Below are positions 41,596 through 50,908 of a stretch of DNA of 64,000 bases, in pieces. The translations under genes and the position numbers were made by a program. The DNA is from Algicella marina (GTDB lineage: Bacteria > Pseudomonadota > Alphaproteobacteria > Rhodobacterales > Rhodobacteraceae): contig NZ_CP046620.1 of NCBI RefSeq assembly GCF_009931615.1, forward strand, positions 2,495,501 to 2,559,500. Direction: 5' to 3'. The notes beneath the pieces were generated by a model. It saw only the letters and a list, made by a program, of their open reading frames with translations, ran no database searches and was not told where the DNA came from. How positions within the stretch are numbered: position 1 is the first letter of the stretch; the number at the start of each line of letters is the position of its first letter.

Positions 41596-42897
41596 TCAGT
41601 GCCCGAGCTTTTTCTTCAGGCGGCGGATCATGTACCACACAAGAAGGATGACGGGGAGAGTTACGCCGGCGTAGACCCATGCCTCCCCGATGCCCGCTGT
41701 CTTTGCGAAGGGTTTCAAGAGATTCACGACAAGGCTGACGCCATAGTAGCTGATCGCGACGACCGAGAGGCCTTCGACGGTTTCCTGCAAGCGCAGTTGC
41801 AGGGCGGCGCGTTCGTCCATCCGGGCGAGCACATCGACGTTCTGCTGGCTGGAGGCGACGTCCACGCGGGTACGCAGGAGGTTGGCCGCCCGTTCCGCGC
41901 GCTGGCTGAGGGCGGCGAGTTGCGCCTCGGCGGCGCGGCAGGTGCGCATCGCCGGGTCGAAGCGGCGCATCATGAATTCGGCGAAGGTCTGACGCGATTG
42001 CAGCCGTTCCTCGCGCAGGACCTCGATCCGCTGAGTGACGATCGCCTCGTAGGCGCCGGAGGCACCGAAGCGGAAGGCGGAGGATGAGGAAAGGAGTTCG
42101 ATCTCGGCGGACATCTTCAGCAGCCGCCGCAGGGTGTCGACGTCGCCGCCCTCCTCCCGTTCCATCCGCGCGACGACATCTGTCAGTTCGCGGTTGAGAT
42201 GACGGACGCGGGCCGAGGTGGCGCGGGCGACCGGCAGCGTGAGCATGGCTGCGGACTTGTAGGTTTCGATCTCCAGCAGGCGCTGGACGATGCGGCCGAG
42301 GCGGCGGGCACCGGTCTGCCTGTTGACGAGCACGGCGAAGCGGACGTGGCCGGACTCGTCGATGCGGAAATCGCCGGCGATGGCCGCCGCCCCGTCGATC
42401 ACCGATGAAATGGCGAGGCTCTCGGGCACGAACCAGGAATAGAGATCCGAGGTGATGCGGGCCTGTGCCTCCGCCATGTCGGCGACGGGCTCGACGCGCA
42501 CGAGACAGGATGTCAGTACCTGGCCCGGTGCGTCGGCCAGCCACTTGCGGTTGAACATGCCGTAAACCGAGCCGTCGAAGGGCCGGGCGGCGACGCCACT
42601 GGCGAAGATCGTGTAGGTGACGAATTCCGTGTGCTGTTCCCACTTCAGGAAGCCGCGGCCGAGCGGACAGGAGTGATGGTTGGCGCCGGGGGCCGGATGC
42701 GGCGCACCGTAGTGATCGAGCAGGGAGAGAAGATGGGCGCGGTCCGCCTCCCTGTCCCGCTCCGCCGCGTCGTGCGGCTGCTTGATGGCAATGTAGGCGG
42801 CGCAGCACGGGGCCGTCAGTTCCGGGAACGGACGGGCATGAAGCTCGTTCGAGAGGGCATAGCGATCAGGGTAATCGGTGAGCGCGCCGTCGGTCAT
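41596..42897 (-). CDS. DUF3422 family membrane protein
   Basis: 433 residues; the DUF3422 family is frequent in alphaproteobacteria but has no known function. The conserved N-terminus reads RYALSNELHARPFPEL and WEQHTEFVTYTIF. A helical middle part (about residues 215-370) rich in Arg/Glu is followed by two C-terminal hydrophobic segments (VAISYYGVSLVVNLL and WVYAGVTLPVILLVWYMI) and a basic tail. The plan, a large cytoplasmic helical domain with a C-terminal membrane hairpin, recalls mitochondrial or CorA-like proteins, but I would not assign a function. Confidence 0.85.
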   Translation of the reverse strand: MTDGALTDYPDRYALSNELHARPFPELTAPCCAAYIAIKQPHDAAERDREADRAHLLSLLDHYGAPHPAPGANHHSCPLGRGFLKWEQHTEFVTYTIFASGVAARPFDGSVYGMFNRKWLADAPGQVLTSCLVRVEPVADMAEAQARITSDLYSWFVPESLAISSVIDGAAAIAGDFRIDESGHVRFAVLVNRQTGARRLGRIVQRLLEIETYKSAAMLTLPVARATSARVRHLNRELTDVVARMEREEGGDVDTLRRLLKMSAEIELLSSSSAFRFGASGAYEAIVTQRIEVLREERLQSRQTFAEFMMRRFDPAMRTCRAAEAQLAALSQRAERAANLLRTRVDVASSQQNVDVLARMDERAALQLRLQETVEGLSVVAISYYGVSLVVNLLKPFAKTAGIGEAWVYAGVTLPVILLVWYMIRRLKKKLGH

Positions 42898-42948
42898 CGC
42901 TGGAATTTCCCCGTGTTGGTCTGAGAGACCTGTTTGCCGCGCCCGGGC

Positions 42949-44133
42949 CTAGCGTTCAATCCTAATCGGCTTCACTGCGGCGATCCGCGCCGTTTCGTCA
43001 TCGGGATGCGGTTTGCCCTCGAATTCGAAATCCTCCAGCCTGCGGGCGCGGCCCCCGGCCTTCTCGGCGGAGGTCTTGATTTCGCGGATGTCCTTGCTGG
43101 CCTGCTCGAAATGACGGTCGAGGTTGCCGACACGATCCTCCAGCCGGGAAACGTCCTTGAACAGGAGACCGAGCTCGCGCCGGATCGCGCCTGCCTGTTC
43201 GCGCATCCGCGCATCCTTCAGCACCGCGCGCATGGTGTTGAGCGTGGCCATGGCGGTGGTGGGTGAGACGATCCAGACATGGGCGGCGAAGCCTTCACGC
43301 ACCAGATCGCCGAAATTGGCGTGCAGTTCGGCGTACACCGCCTCCGACGGCAGAAACATCAGCGCGCCGTCGGCCGTCTCGCCCTCGATGATGTATTTCT
43401 CGGCCACGGCACGGATATGGGTGCGGACGGCGGTGCGCATCAGCCGGGCGGCCGCCTGTTTCTCCGCCTCCGTTCCCGCGCGGACGAGGGCCTCGTAAGC
43501 TTCCAGCGGGAACTTGCTGTCGATGACGATCGGGCCGGGCGGATTGGGGAGGTGAATGAGGCAATCCGGGCGCTTGCCGTTGGAGAGGGTGGCCTGAAAG
43601 GTGTAGGCATCCGCCGGCAGGGCCTTGGAGACGATGTCGTTGAGCTGGATCTCGCCGAAGGCGCCGCGCGTCTGCTTGTTGGACAGGATGTCCTGCAAGC
43701 CCAGCACGTCGCCCGAAAGTTTCTCGATGTTGGTCTGGGCCTTGTCGATCGTCGCCAGCCGCGTCTGGAGTTCGGTGAGACTGGCGGTGGTGCGAACGCT
43801 GCTGCCATGCAGGCTGTCGGCCATGGCCTTCTGCACCTGTTCCAGCCGCGCCTCCATCGCCTGAAGCATCGTCATCTGGGCCGTGGCCTGCGCCTCCGAC
43901 ACATGATGCAGGCCACCGCGCAACTGTTGCTGGCCCTCGCTGAGGCTGCGCACGGTCTCGCCGAGCGCGGCGAGGTGGCCGGCGAGCGGCTCGGTGGCGC
44001 GGGCGGAGCGGCCCGCGGCACGCAGGGCAAGGATGATGGCGAGGAAGAAACAGGCCACGAGCATAGCGCCGATGGCGATGGCGATAACGTAAGGGTCCGT
44101 GAAGGAATAGGTCTGGCCGGCGATCTCGATCAT
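42949..44133 (-). CDS. rmuC: DNA recombination protein RmuC
   Basis: 394 residues. One N-terminal transmembrane helix (residues 15-38), then a long coiled coil (about 60-150), and the RmuC nuclease-like domain with GAFGEIQLNDIV, PDCLIHLPNPPGPIVIDSKFPLEAYEAL and FLPSEAVYAELHA. RmuC limits sequence inversions and, in some bacteria, foreign DNA. It begins seven bases after mutL and is probably co-transcribed, giving a DNA maintenance pair. Confidence 0.93.
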   Translation of the reverse strand: MIEIAGQTYSFTDPYVIAIAIGAMLVACFFLAIILALRAAGRSARATEPLAGHLAALGETVRSLSEGQQQLRGGLHHVSEAQATAQMTMLQAMEARLEQVQKAMADSLHGSSVRTTASLTELQTRLATIDKAQTNIEKLSGDVLGLQDILSNKQTRGAFGEIQLNDIVSKALPADAYTFQATLSNGKRPDCLIHLPNPPGPIVIDSKFPLEAYEALVRAGTEAEKQAAARLMRTAVRTHIRAVAEKYIIEGETADGALMFLPSEAVYAELHANFGDLVREGFAAHVWIVSPTTAMATLNTMRAVLKDARMREQAGAIRRELGLLFKDVSRLEDRVGNLDRHFEQASKDIREIKTSAEKAGGRARRLEDFEFEGKPHPDDETARIAAVKPIRIER

Positions 44134-44140
44134 GTCTGCC

Positions 44141-45997
44141 TCATGTGCGCCCGAACAGCCGCTCGATATCCGAGAGGCTGAGCGAGATATAGGTGGGCCG
44201 CCCGTGATTGCACTGGCCGGAATGCGGTGTCGCCTCCATGCGCCGCAGGAGTGCGTTCATCTCATCCGCGCCCATGCGCCTGCCGGAGCGGACGGAGCCG
44301 TGGCAGGCCATGCGCGAGAGCACCGCCTCGATCCGGTCGGTCAGCGTTTGCGAATTGCCGAGATCGGCCAGTTCGTCCGCTATGTCGCGGAGCAGGGCGC
44401 GGCTGTCGACCTCGCCCAGAACGGCGGGGGTTTCGCGGACGGCGACGGCTCCGGGGCCGAAGGCTTCGACCACGAGACCCGCCTGTTCGAGCGCCCCGGC
44501 TTCGGCAAGCACGCGGGCAAGGTCGTCCGTTTCCATCTCGACGATATCGGGGATGAGCAATACCTGACGTGGCACGCCATTGGCGGCGACCCTGGCTTTC
44601 ATTTCCTCGTATACCAGCCGTTCATGGGCTGCGTGCTGATCGACCAGCACCATGCCGGTTTCGGTTTGGGCGACGATGTAGTTCTGGTGCAGTTGCGCCC
44701 GGGCGGTGCCGAGCGGAAGGGAGAGCGCCTCCTCCGGCGCCGCGGGGGCGCCCTCGTCGGCGCTGGGGCCGGGTTCCACCCGCCCCGAGGACCAGCCCGG
44801 GCCTTCGGCGAAACCGGGGGACGAAGCCGCCGGCCGCGCGGCGGCGGGAAAGGCGCGGTCCATCTGATATACCGGGGCTGCCGGGCGATCCTCCGGACGG
44901 AACGCACCGAGGGCGGCGCCGGACACGGTGGAAGAGGCGCGGTGGCCGGCCGCAGCCAGCGCGTGGCGCAGGCCGGAGACGATGAGACCGCGGGCCAGAC
45001 CGGGATCGCGGAAGCGGACCTCTGCCTTGGCGGGGTGCACGTTGACGTCCACCAGTTCCGCCGGGCAGGTGATGAACAGGGCCGCAGCCGGGTGCCTGTC
45101 GCGGCTGAGGAAATCCGAATATGCGGCACGAAGCGCACCGGTGAGCAGCTTGTCCTTTACCGGACGGCCGTTGACGAACAGGAACTGGGCCACCGCGGCG
45201 CCACGGGAATAGGTCGGCAGCGCCGCATAGCCCGTCAGGCGCAGGGCCTCGCGCGGGGCGTCGATGGCGAGGGCATTCTCGATGAACTCACGCCCCAGCA
45301 CCTGCCGCAGCCGTGCGGGCAGTGCCTCCGGCCCCATGCCTGGATCGGCGCGGAAGACGGTGCGGCCCTCGCCACCGGCGGAGATGTCGCGCAGGGTGAA
45401 ACCGACTTCGGGCGCGGCCATGGCCAGGCGCTTGACCGTCTCCGAGATCGCCTGTGCCTCGGCCCGGTCGGTGCGGAGAAATTTCAGGCGCGCAGGCGTG
45501 GCGCGGAAGAGGTCGGCCACCTCCACGCGGGTGCCGGTGCTGCGGGCGGCGGGGCGGACGGGCGCGGCGGTGCCGGACCTGACTGTCAGGGTCGCCCCTT
45601 CGGGTGCGCCTTCGGCACGGGATGTCAGCGTCAGGCGCGCGACGGCACCCAGCGAGGGCAGCGCCTCGCCCCGGAAGCCGAAGGAATGGATGTTCAGGAG
45701 GTCCGAGCCGTCGATCTTGGACGTGGCGTGGCGCGAAAGCGCCAGCGGCAGTTCGGCGGCCGGAATGCCGTGGCCGTCATCCTCCACCGCGATGAGGGTC
45801 TTGCCGCCATCGGCATAGGCGATGTCCACCCGCCGCGCACCGGCATCGAGTGCGTTCTCCACCAGTTCCTTGACTGCGGATGCCGGCCGTTCCACCACCT
45901 CGCCGGCGGCGATGCGGTTGGCGGCGGCATCATCCAGTTGTGCTATGGGACGCCGCGGAGCTGTTTTTTCCTGCATATTGGGGATGAGTGCTTCCAT
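44141..45997 (-). CDS. mutL: DNA mismatch repair protein MutL, endonuclease type
   Basis: 618 residues. GHKL ATPase N-terminal domain with [34 protein letters not shown] and [19 protein letters not shown] Pro/Ala-rich linker spans ~345-425. The C-terminal dimer domain holds the metal-dependent nicking motif [22 protein letters not shown] and QCNHGRPT, so this MutL should cut DNA, as expected for an organism that lacks MutH. I keep the ATG at 45997; a start at the internal Met 21 bases later is equally possible, because neither has a clear ribosome site. Confidence 0.95.
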   Translation of the reverse strand: MEALIPNMQEKTAPRRPIAQLDDAAANRIAAGEVVERPASAVKELVENALDAGARRVDIAYADGGKTLIAVEDDGHGIPAAELPLALSRHATSKIDGSDLLNIHSFGFRGEALPSLGAVARLTLTSRAEGAPEGATLTVRSGTAAPVRPAARSTGTRVEVADLFRATPARLKFLRTDRAEAQAISETVKRLAMAAPEVGFTLRDISAGGEGRTVFRADPGMGPEALPARLRQVLGREFIENALAIDAPREALRLTGYAALPTYSRGAAVAQFLFVNGRPVKDKLLTGALRAAYSDFLSRDRHPAAALFITCPAELVDVNVHPAKAEVRFRDPGLARGLIVSGLRHALAAAGHRASSTVSGAALGAFRPEDRPAAPVYQMDRAFPAAARPAASSPGFAEGPGWSSGRVEPGPSADEGAPAAPEEALSLPLGTARAQLHQNYIVAQTETGMVLVDQHAAHERLVYEEMKARVAANGVPRQVLLIPDIVEMETDDLARVLAEAGALEQAGLVVEAFGPGAVAVRETPAVLGEVDSRALLRDIADELADLGNSQTLTDRIEAVLSRMACHGSVRSGRRMGADEMNALLRRMEATPHSGQCNHGRPTYISLSLSDIERLFGRT

Positions 45998-46132
45998 GGC
46001 ACAAGGGTTAGCATGGAAACACGCGATTCTGCCAGTGGTGCAGCATACGGTTTCGGGCCGATCCTGGCGACATCGATCGCTGCTCGCTTTGGGAAATGAA
46101 TGTGATCCGAGTTCGTCGCCCGGTGGGATGCG

Positions 46133-46510
46133 TCAGGCACCGGAGGACAGATCTTGCGCGAGCATGAGGGCGTTGCCGTCGGGATCGTAGAAGGTGGCGG
46201 TGCTGACCATGCCCTCCACGGTGATCGTCTCACCGTCGAAGCGCACACCCTCTGCCTCCAGCGCCGTGCGGGCGGCCGTGATGTCAGCGATACCGAACAC
46301 CGGAACGGTGTTGCCGGGTGCCGGCTCCGCCTGTTCACCAAGACCGAGAGTGACGCCGGGCGTGTTGGTGCGGACCTCGCTCCAGCCTGCCTCATCCATG
46401 TGATAGCTCAGATCGAAGCCGAGCATGTTGCCGTACCAGTCGGCACTGGCGTGCCTGTCGCGCACAGAAAGGGCGATGGTGATGGTGTTGTCGGGGGAAA
46501 TCACAGACAT
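46133..46510 (-). CDS. VOC/glyoxalase-fold protein
   Basis: 125 residues, one vicinal-oxygen-chelate domain made of two beta-alpha-beta-beta-beta units: TIALSVRDRHASADWYGNMLGFDLSYHMDEAGWSEV and VFGIADITAARTALEAEGVRF...TATFYDPDGNALMLAQDL. The family includes glyoxalases, bleomycin resistance proteins and dioxygenases; no specific activity can be given. Start at 46510 with AAAAGGAAAG in front. It diverges from the HxlR-type regulator gene only 40 bases away, which makes that regulator its probable controller. Confidence 0.87.
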   Translation of the reverse strand: MSVISPDNTITIALSVRDRHASADWYGNMLGFDLSYHMDEAGWSEVRTNTPGVTLGLGEQAEPAPGNTVPVFGIADITAARTALEAEGVRFDGETITVEGMVSTATFYDPDGNALMLAQDLSSGA

Positions 46511-46550
46511 CTGCTTTCCTTTTCGATGCAAAATATATATACTATACTTT
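46511..46550. promoter_or_regulatory. Divergent promoter between VOC and HxlR-type genes
   Basis: 40 bases with an AT-rich core at 46531-46550. TATACTATA (46538-46546) is a small dyad and TATACT can serve as a -10 box for the plus-strand gene, whose ATG would then be almost at the transcript start. The regulator may bind this core and control both genes. Confidence 0.5.
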
Positions 46551-47090
46551 ATGGACATTGATATGCTTGTCAAGCTTACGACGCGGGCCTGGTCGCTGCG
46601 GATACTGGCGCTGATGCACCGTGGCACGCCGGGACGGCAGGCAACGCTGCTGGCTGCCTGCGGGGCCGGGCGAACGAGCTTCAGCCACAGTCTCGCGCAT
46701 CTGGAGAAGCTGCGGTTGCTGGAGCGCAATCCCGGACACGGGCATCCGCTGAGGCCGGAATTCCGGCTGACGACGGAGGGCGCGGCGATGGCGCGGCTGG
46801 CGGACAGGATCGAGGCGGCCTCGCCGGGGACGGAAGAGGCGGCGCTGCTGCGGCGGGCGTGGACGGTGCCGGTGCTGGCGGTAAGCCGGGAGCCGCGGCA
46901 TTTCTCGCAGATAAAGGGCCAACTCGGCGGGATCACCGACCGGGCGCTTTCGCAATCCCTGAAGACCCTGACGGCCGCGGACTGGCTGGAGAGGTGGGTG
47001 AACCCCGCAGGGCACCCGCCGCGGCCGGTGTACAGGGCGGCGAACGCGGGTGCGGAGATCAGCCGTGCAGTGCTGCGGGTGACGGGGTGA
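46551..47090 (+). CDS. HxlR-type transcriptional regulator with two winged-helix domains
   Basis: 179 residues. The N-terminal half (MLVKLTTRAWSLRILALMHRG...FSHSLAHLEKLRLLERN) and the C-terminal half (AWTVPVLAVSREPRHFSQIKGQLGGITDRALSQSLKTLTAADWLERW) each look like a winged helix of the HxlR/MarR type, giving a tandem in one chain. The second keeps the HxlR pattern F-x-x-I-x-x-x-L-x-G-I-x-x-R-x-L-S. No ribosome site precedes the ATG at 46551; a start at 46563 (MLVKL) is possible. Divergent from the VOC gene, likely its target, and followed by convergent M16 genes. Confidence 0.8.
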   Translation: MDIDMLVKLTTRAWSLRILALMHRGTPGRQATLLAACGAGRTSFSHSLAHLEKLRLLERNPGHGHPLRPEFRLTTEGAAMARLADRIEAASPGTEEAALLRRAWTVPVLAVSREPRHFSQIKGQLGGITDRALSQSLKTLTAADWLERWVNPAGHPPRPVYRAANAGAEISRAVLRVTG

Positions 47091-47096
47091 GGGAAG

Positions 47097-48410
47097 CTAC
47101 TGGGTGGTGTCAGCGATGCCTTCGGGTTGCCCGACGATCACGACGCGGAGGGCATCGGGCCTGTAGAGGCGGGTTGCCAGAGCGTTGATCTCCTCCAAAG
47201 TCAGCGCTTCCACCTGCTCGTTGCGGGTGTCGACATAGTCAAGCGGCAGGCCGGCGAGTTGCATGCCGACGAGCGAATTGGCGATCGCGCCGTTGGAGGT
47301 GAAGCGCAGCGGGTAGGAGCCGGTGATGTAGCGTTTGACGTCGGCCAGTTCCTTGGCCGTTACGCCTTCGGCGGCCATCTTCGCCCATTCTTCCTGCACC
47401 AGCCCGACGACTTCGGCCATCCGGTTGTTGGCGCTGGCAACGGAGCCGAGCAGCAGATCGCCGTAATCGGCGGAGGCGAGATAGGCGTAGATACCGTAGG
47501 TCAGGCCGCGTTTCTCGCGGATTTCCTCACCCAGCCGGGAGTTGAAGCCGCCGCCGCCCATGATGGTGTTGAGGACGTAGGCGGCGATGAAGTCCGGGGA
47601 GTCGCGCTCTATCCCCTCGTGGCCGAAGACGGCGACGGACTGAGGGGTGGCGAGGGGAACCACCTCCAACTCGGCGGCATCGGTAATGGTGGCCCTTGCG
47701 GGCAGATCCGGCCCATCCTCCGGCAGGCCGGCAAGCAGACGGTCGATCATCGGGCCGACTTCGGCGGCGGTGATGTCGCCGACGACGCCGACGACTGCGC
47801 GGCTGCGGACGAGGCTGCGGCGGTGGGCGGCGACGACATCGTCGCGGGTAAGGGCGGCGACCGTTTCCGGCGTACCGGACGTAGGGTTGGCATAGGGATG
47901 CTCACCAAAAACCCGTTGCCGGAACGTGAGGGCGCCGATGTAGTTCGGATCCGTGAGTTCGGACTGGAGGTTGGAGAGGACCTGCGCACGGACGCGGGCG
48001 ACGGAGACCTCATCGAAGGTGGGATTGCCGAGAGCGCCGGCCAGGAGGTCGATGGTGGCATCACGGTTGTCGCTGAGCATCGTCGCGGAAATGGAGACGC
48101 CATCGCGGTTGCCATCGTAGGAGAAGCGGGCGGCCAGATCCTCCCGCGCGGCCGCGAAGCCGGTGGAATCGAGGTCGTTGGAGCCTTCCTCCAGCAAACC
48201 GGCCATCAGCACTGTGGCACCGAGCTTGTCCTGCGGGTCGAGGACGGCACCGCCTTTGAATTCCACTTCGACGGAGATGATGGGAATCGAGGGTTCCTCC
48301 ACCAGCCAGACGGTGGTGCCGGCCGGGGTGGTGACTTCCTGGATATCCATTGCCAACCCTGCGAAGGGCAGCAGGAGGACGGTGACGAAAACCCTGAAGA
48401 ACATGCTCAT
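47097..48410 (-). CDS. M16 family peptidase-like protein, non-catalytic partner
   Basis: 437 residues with an N-terminal signal peptide (MSMFFRVFVTVLLLPFAGLA), so periplasmic. The two M16 halves are present, but the HxxEH zinc motif is missing (the region reads GATVLMAGLLEEGSNDLD). The substrate-holding R/Y motif is kept (FNSRLGEEIREKRGLTYGIYAY). This matches the inactive subunit of heterodimeric M16B peptidases, which works with the catalytic chain coded just upstream; their start and stop overlap (ATGA). Together they probably cut peptides in the periplasm. Confidence 0.9.
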   Translation of the reverse strand: MSMFFRVFVTVLLLPFAGLAMDIQEVTTPAGTTVWLVEEPSIPIISVEVEFKGGAVLDPQDKLGATVLMAGLLEEGSNDLDSTGFAAAREDLAARFSYDGNRDGVSISATMLSDNRDATIDLLAGALGNPTFDEVSVARVRAQVLSNLQSELTDPNYIGALTFRQRVFGEHPYANPTSGTPETVAALTRDDVVAAHRRSLVRSRAVVGVVGDITAAEVGPMIDRLLAGLPEDGPDLPARATITDAAELEVVPLATPQSVAVFGHEGIERDSPDFIAAYVLNTIMGGGGFNSRLGEEIREKRGLTYGIYAYLASADYGDLLLGSVASANNRMAEVVGLVQEEWAKMAAEGVTAKELADVKRYITGSYPLRFTSNGAIANSLVGMQLAGLPLDYVDTRNEQVEALTLEEINALATRLYRPDALRVVIVGQPEGIADTTQ

Positions 48411-49756
48411 TCCGTCGTTCCTTCCCTGTCCGCTTCCGATGACATGAGGTAGCCGGTGACGGAACGGCGCGGATCGAACACCTCGCGCGCGGCGGCCATC
48501 ACATCCTCTGCCGTGACCGCCGCGAGGGCGGCGGGCCAGTTCTCGACATCCTCGACAGTCAGGCCGGCGGTGAGGGAAATACCATAGTTGCGCGCCCTGC
48601 CCTCCTGATCATCCAGTGCGTAGATCTGGGCAGCGGCGATCTGCTTCTTGACCCGCGCCAGATGCTCCGGGTTCGGCCCCTCCTCCATGAAGGCAGCCAT
48701 GGCGGCGTCGAGCTTCGTCTCCGCCTCGCGCAGGCCGATGCCGGGCTTGGGGACGACGAACAGGCCAAAGGTGGTGTCGTCGAGCATGGTGGCGTTGTAG
48801 AAGGCGCTGGAACTGACCGCCACCTCCTCCTCAAATTGCAGCGATTGCGTCAGGTGGGCGGTGACACCGTCGCCAAGAAGGTCTGCGAGGATCACCAGTG
48901 CCGCCGCCTGCGCCTGGTCGCCGGACTGGCGGCTGGGTGCGAGGTAACTGCGGATGACATATGGAGAGCCGGCGCGGGCATCGATGTACTCGACGCGGCG
49001 TGCCGCCAGTTGCGGCGGCTCCTGCGGGCGGACGCGAGGCGGAAGGGTGTCGGAAGGCTCCAACGGGCCGAAATACTGTTGGGCCAGCGCCTCGACCTCC
49101 GCCGGATCGACATCGCCTGCAACGATCAGGATGGCATTGTTGGGTGCGTAATATGTTCCATAGAAGTCTAGAGCATCCGCCTTCGTCAGCGCCGTCATCT
49201 CGTGCCGCCAGCCGATGATCGGGCGGCCGTAGGCGTGGTTGAGGTATTGGGCGGCGCTGCGGTGTTCGCCGAAGATGGCACCGGGGTTGTTCTCCACCCT
49301 GAGGTTACGCTCCTCGATCACCACCTGAAGTTCCGGCTCCACCACCTCGTCGGAAATGACGAGATCGCGCATCCGGTCGGCCTCCATTTTCATCATCAGT
49401 TCCAGCCTGTCGCGGGCGACGCGCTGGAAGTAGCCGGTATAGTCGTAGGAGGTGAAGGCGTTGTCGACGCCGCCATTGTCGGCGACGATCCGGGAGAACG
49501 CGCCTTTGGGGATATCATCGGTGCCTTCGAACATGAGATGTTCGAGGAAATGGGCGACGCCGGAGCGGCCAGCGGGCTCATCGGCGGAGCCGACGCGATA
49601 CCAGACCATGTTGGTGACAACCGGCGCGCGGCGGTCGACGATCACCACCGCCTCCAGCCCGTTCTCAAGGGTGAAGGTGTGGACATCCTCGCCGGAGACG
49701 GCGGCGGCCTGTTGCGGCAGGAGCAGTAGGGCCAGACCGGCCAGAAACAGTCGCAT
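48407..49756 (-). CDS. M16 family zinc metallopeptidase, catalytic subunit
   Basis: 449 residues with signal peptide (MRLFLAGLALLLLPQQAAA). The zinc site is HFLEH near residue 70 with the downstream Glu in MKMEADRMRDLVIS...EVVEPELQVVIEERNLRVE, the typical HxxEH...E pattern of pitrilysins. I start at 49756; the frame runs 66 bases further upstream without a signal. Catalytic half of the pair with the following gene. It lies behind the DUF3035 lipoprotein gene. Confidence 0.92.
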   Translation of the reverse strand: MRLFLAGLALLLLPQQAAAVSGEDVHTFTLENGLEAVVIVDRRAPVVTNMVWYRVGSADEPAGRSGVAHFLEHLMFEGTDDIPKGAFSRIVADNGGVDNAFTSYDYTGYFQRVARDRLELMMKMEADRMRDLVISDEVVEPELQVVIEERNLRVENNPGAIFGEHRSAAQYLNHAYGRPIIGWRHEMTALTKADALDFYGTYYAPNNAILIVAGDVDPAEVEALAQQYFGPLEPSDTLPPRVRPQEPPQLAARRVEYIDARAGSPYVIRSYLAPSRQSGDQAQAAALVILADLLGDGVTAHLTQSLQFEEEVAVSSSAFYNATMLDDTTFGLFVVPKPGIGLREAETKLDAAMAAFMEEGPNPEHLARVKKQIAAAQIYALDDQEGRARNYGISLTAGLTVEDVENWPAALAAVTAEDVMAAAREVFDPRRSVTGYLMSSEADREGTTE

Positions 49757-49858
49757 GATCAACCTCTCGTTCGGATCAGCGGTGATGATAGAGACAGCCG
49801 ATGGTTGCTCAAGGGGTAACACCCCTTGGGCGGATAAAGGTCGCGTGATCCGGGCGGA

Positions 49859-50368
49859 TCAGCGTGGCGGCACCGGCGGGACCTGCAGGCCCTGTCGCCG
49901 AAGGCGGGCGGCCTCCGTCTCCGGGTCCAGCCGCTGGCGCCGGTAGATCAGGTATTCGGTATCCTTGTCGAACACCCGCTCCAGCAGCAGGCCACGATTG
50001 CGGCGGCGGAACTCCGCATCCTCGGCCCGCACGACGCTGCGGATATCAGGCGTGACACCGGCCCGCGAGAGGGCGGAGATCAGGGCACCGTCGGATGCGA
50101 CGGGTGCGGCGAGCCCGGTACGGCCGGTGAGCGCGGCGATCATGTCCGCCCGCGGCGTCAGATCCGTCCGGTTGCCGGCGCCGGGAGTCGGCGGCGGCAA
50201 CTCGTCGAGGCTCTCTGGCAGGACGAGCGGCTTTTGCGGCAGAACGGCAAATTCGTCGGGCGAGGTCTTGTTGCTGGCGGAAACACGTTCCACCAGAGAG
50301 GTATCGTCACTGCCACCGCACGCGGACAGCGCCAGTACCGCCAGAAAACCGAACCGCATCATACGCAT
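49859..50368 (-). CDS. DUF3035 family lipoprotein
   Basis: 169 residues. The signal ends with the lipobox LSAC (LAVLALSACGG), so it is a lipoprotein. The DUF3035 core reads SPDEFAVLPQKPLVLPESLDELPPPTPG. The rest is Arg/Glu rich. Function unknown; it often sits between lspA and M16 peptidase genes in Rhodobacterales, as here. The start is uncertain among TTG 50377, GTG 50374 and ATG 50368; I give the ATG. Being lipid-modified, its neighbour lspA would process it. Confidence 0.85.
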   Translation of the reverse strand: MRMMRFGFLAVLALSACGGSDDTSLVERVSASNKTSPDEFAVLPQKPLVLPESLDELPPPTPGAGNRTDLTPRADMIAALTGRTGLAAPVASDGALISALSRAGVTPDIRSVVRAEDAEFRRRNRGLLLERVFDKDTEYLIYRRQRLDPETEAARLRRQGLQVPPVPPR

Positions 50369-50441
50369 CTTCACCAACGCTCGCTCCCGCCCGTGATCTT
50401 GTTTCGGGCAGTTCTAGCGGAGTTTGAGGGCGGCGTCACCC

Positions 50442-50906
50442 TCACTCCGCATCCTTGCCGGTAAAGAAGATGAGGCCGAGGGCGCCGACGAAAATCGCGA
50501 CATCGGCGACGTTGAAGGAGTAGGGATTGTCGATGCCGCAGCAGGACATGTTGAGGAAATCCGCAACGGCCCCGTATTGCACCCTGTCCCAGACATTGCC
50601 GATGGCCCCCCCGACCAGCATTCCGGCGGAAACGGGCACGAGCCAGCCCTCGGCACGGCGAAACCACCAGATGACGCCGGTACAGATGACCACGGCCAGG
50701 GCTATCAGACCCCAGCGCATGAGGTCGGAGCCGGACGCGCCGATGCCGAAGTTGACGCCACGGTTCCACGCCATCACGAAATTCAGGAACGGGGGCACGA
50801 CCTCGATATCCGCGAGACTGCGCAGATCCAGCCATTCGACGACCACAAGTTTCGTAAGGCGGTCGACAAGAAAGATCGCTATGGCCGTGATCCAGAGGCG
50901 TTTCAT
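50442..50906 (-). CDS. lspA: Lipoprotein signal peptidase (signal peptidase II)
   Basis: 154 residues, four transmembrane segments. Cleaves prolipoproteins before the lipidated Cys. The catalytic Asp residues lie in [20 protein letters not shown] and [15 protein letters not shown]. Start at 50906, two bases after purH, so the two are coupled. Several lipoproteins in the window (DUF3035, LpoA-like, two small ones) are its expected substrates. Confidence 0.94.
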   Translation of the reverse strand: MKRLWITAIAIFLVDRLTKLVVVEWLDLRSLADIEVVPPFLNFVMAWNRGVNFGIGASGSDLMRWGLIALAVVICTGVIWWFRRAEGWLVPVSAGMLVGGAIGNVWDRVQYGAVADFLNMSCCGIDNPYSFNVADVAIFVGALGLIFFTGKDAE

Positions 50907-50908
50907 CG

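Noticed and set aside
44132-46099. 655-residue plus-strand open frame
   Set aside because: Mirror of mutL; no family motif and no ribosome site.
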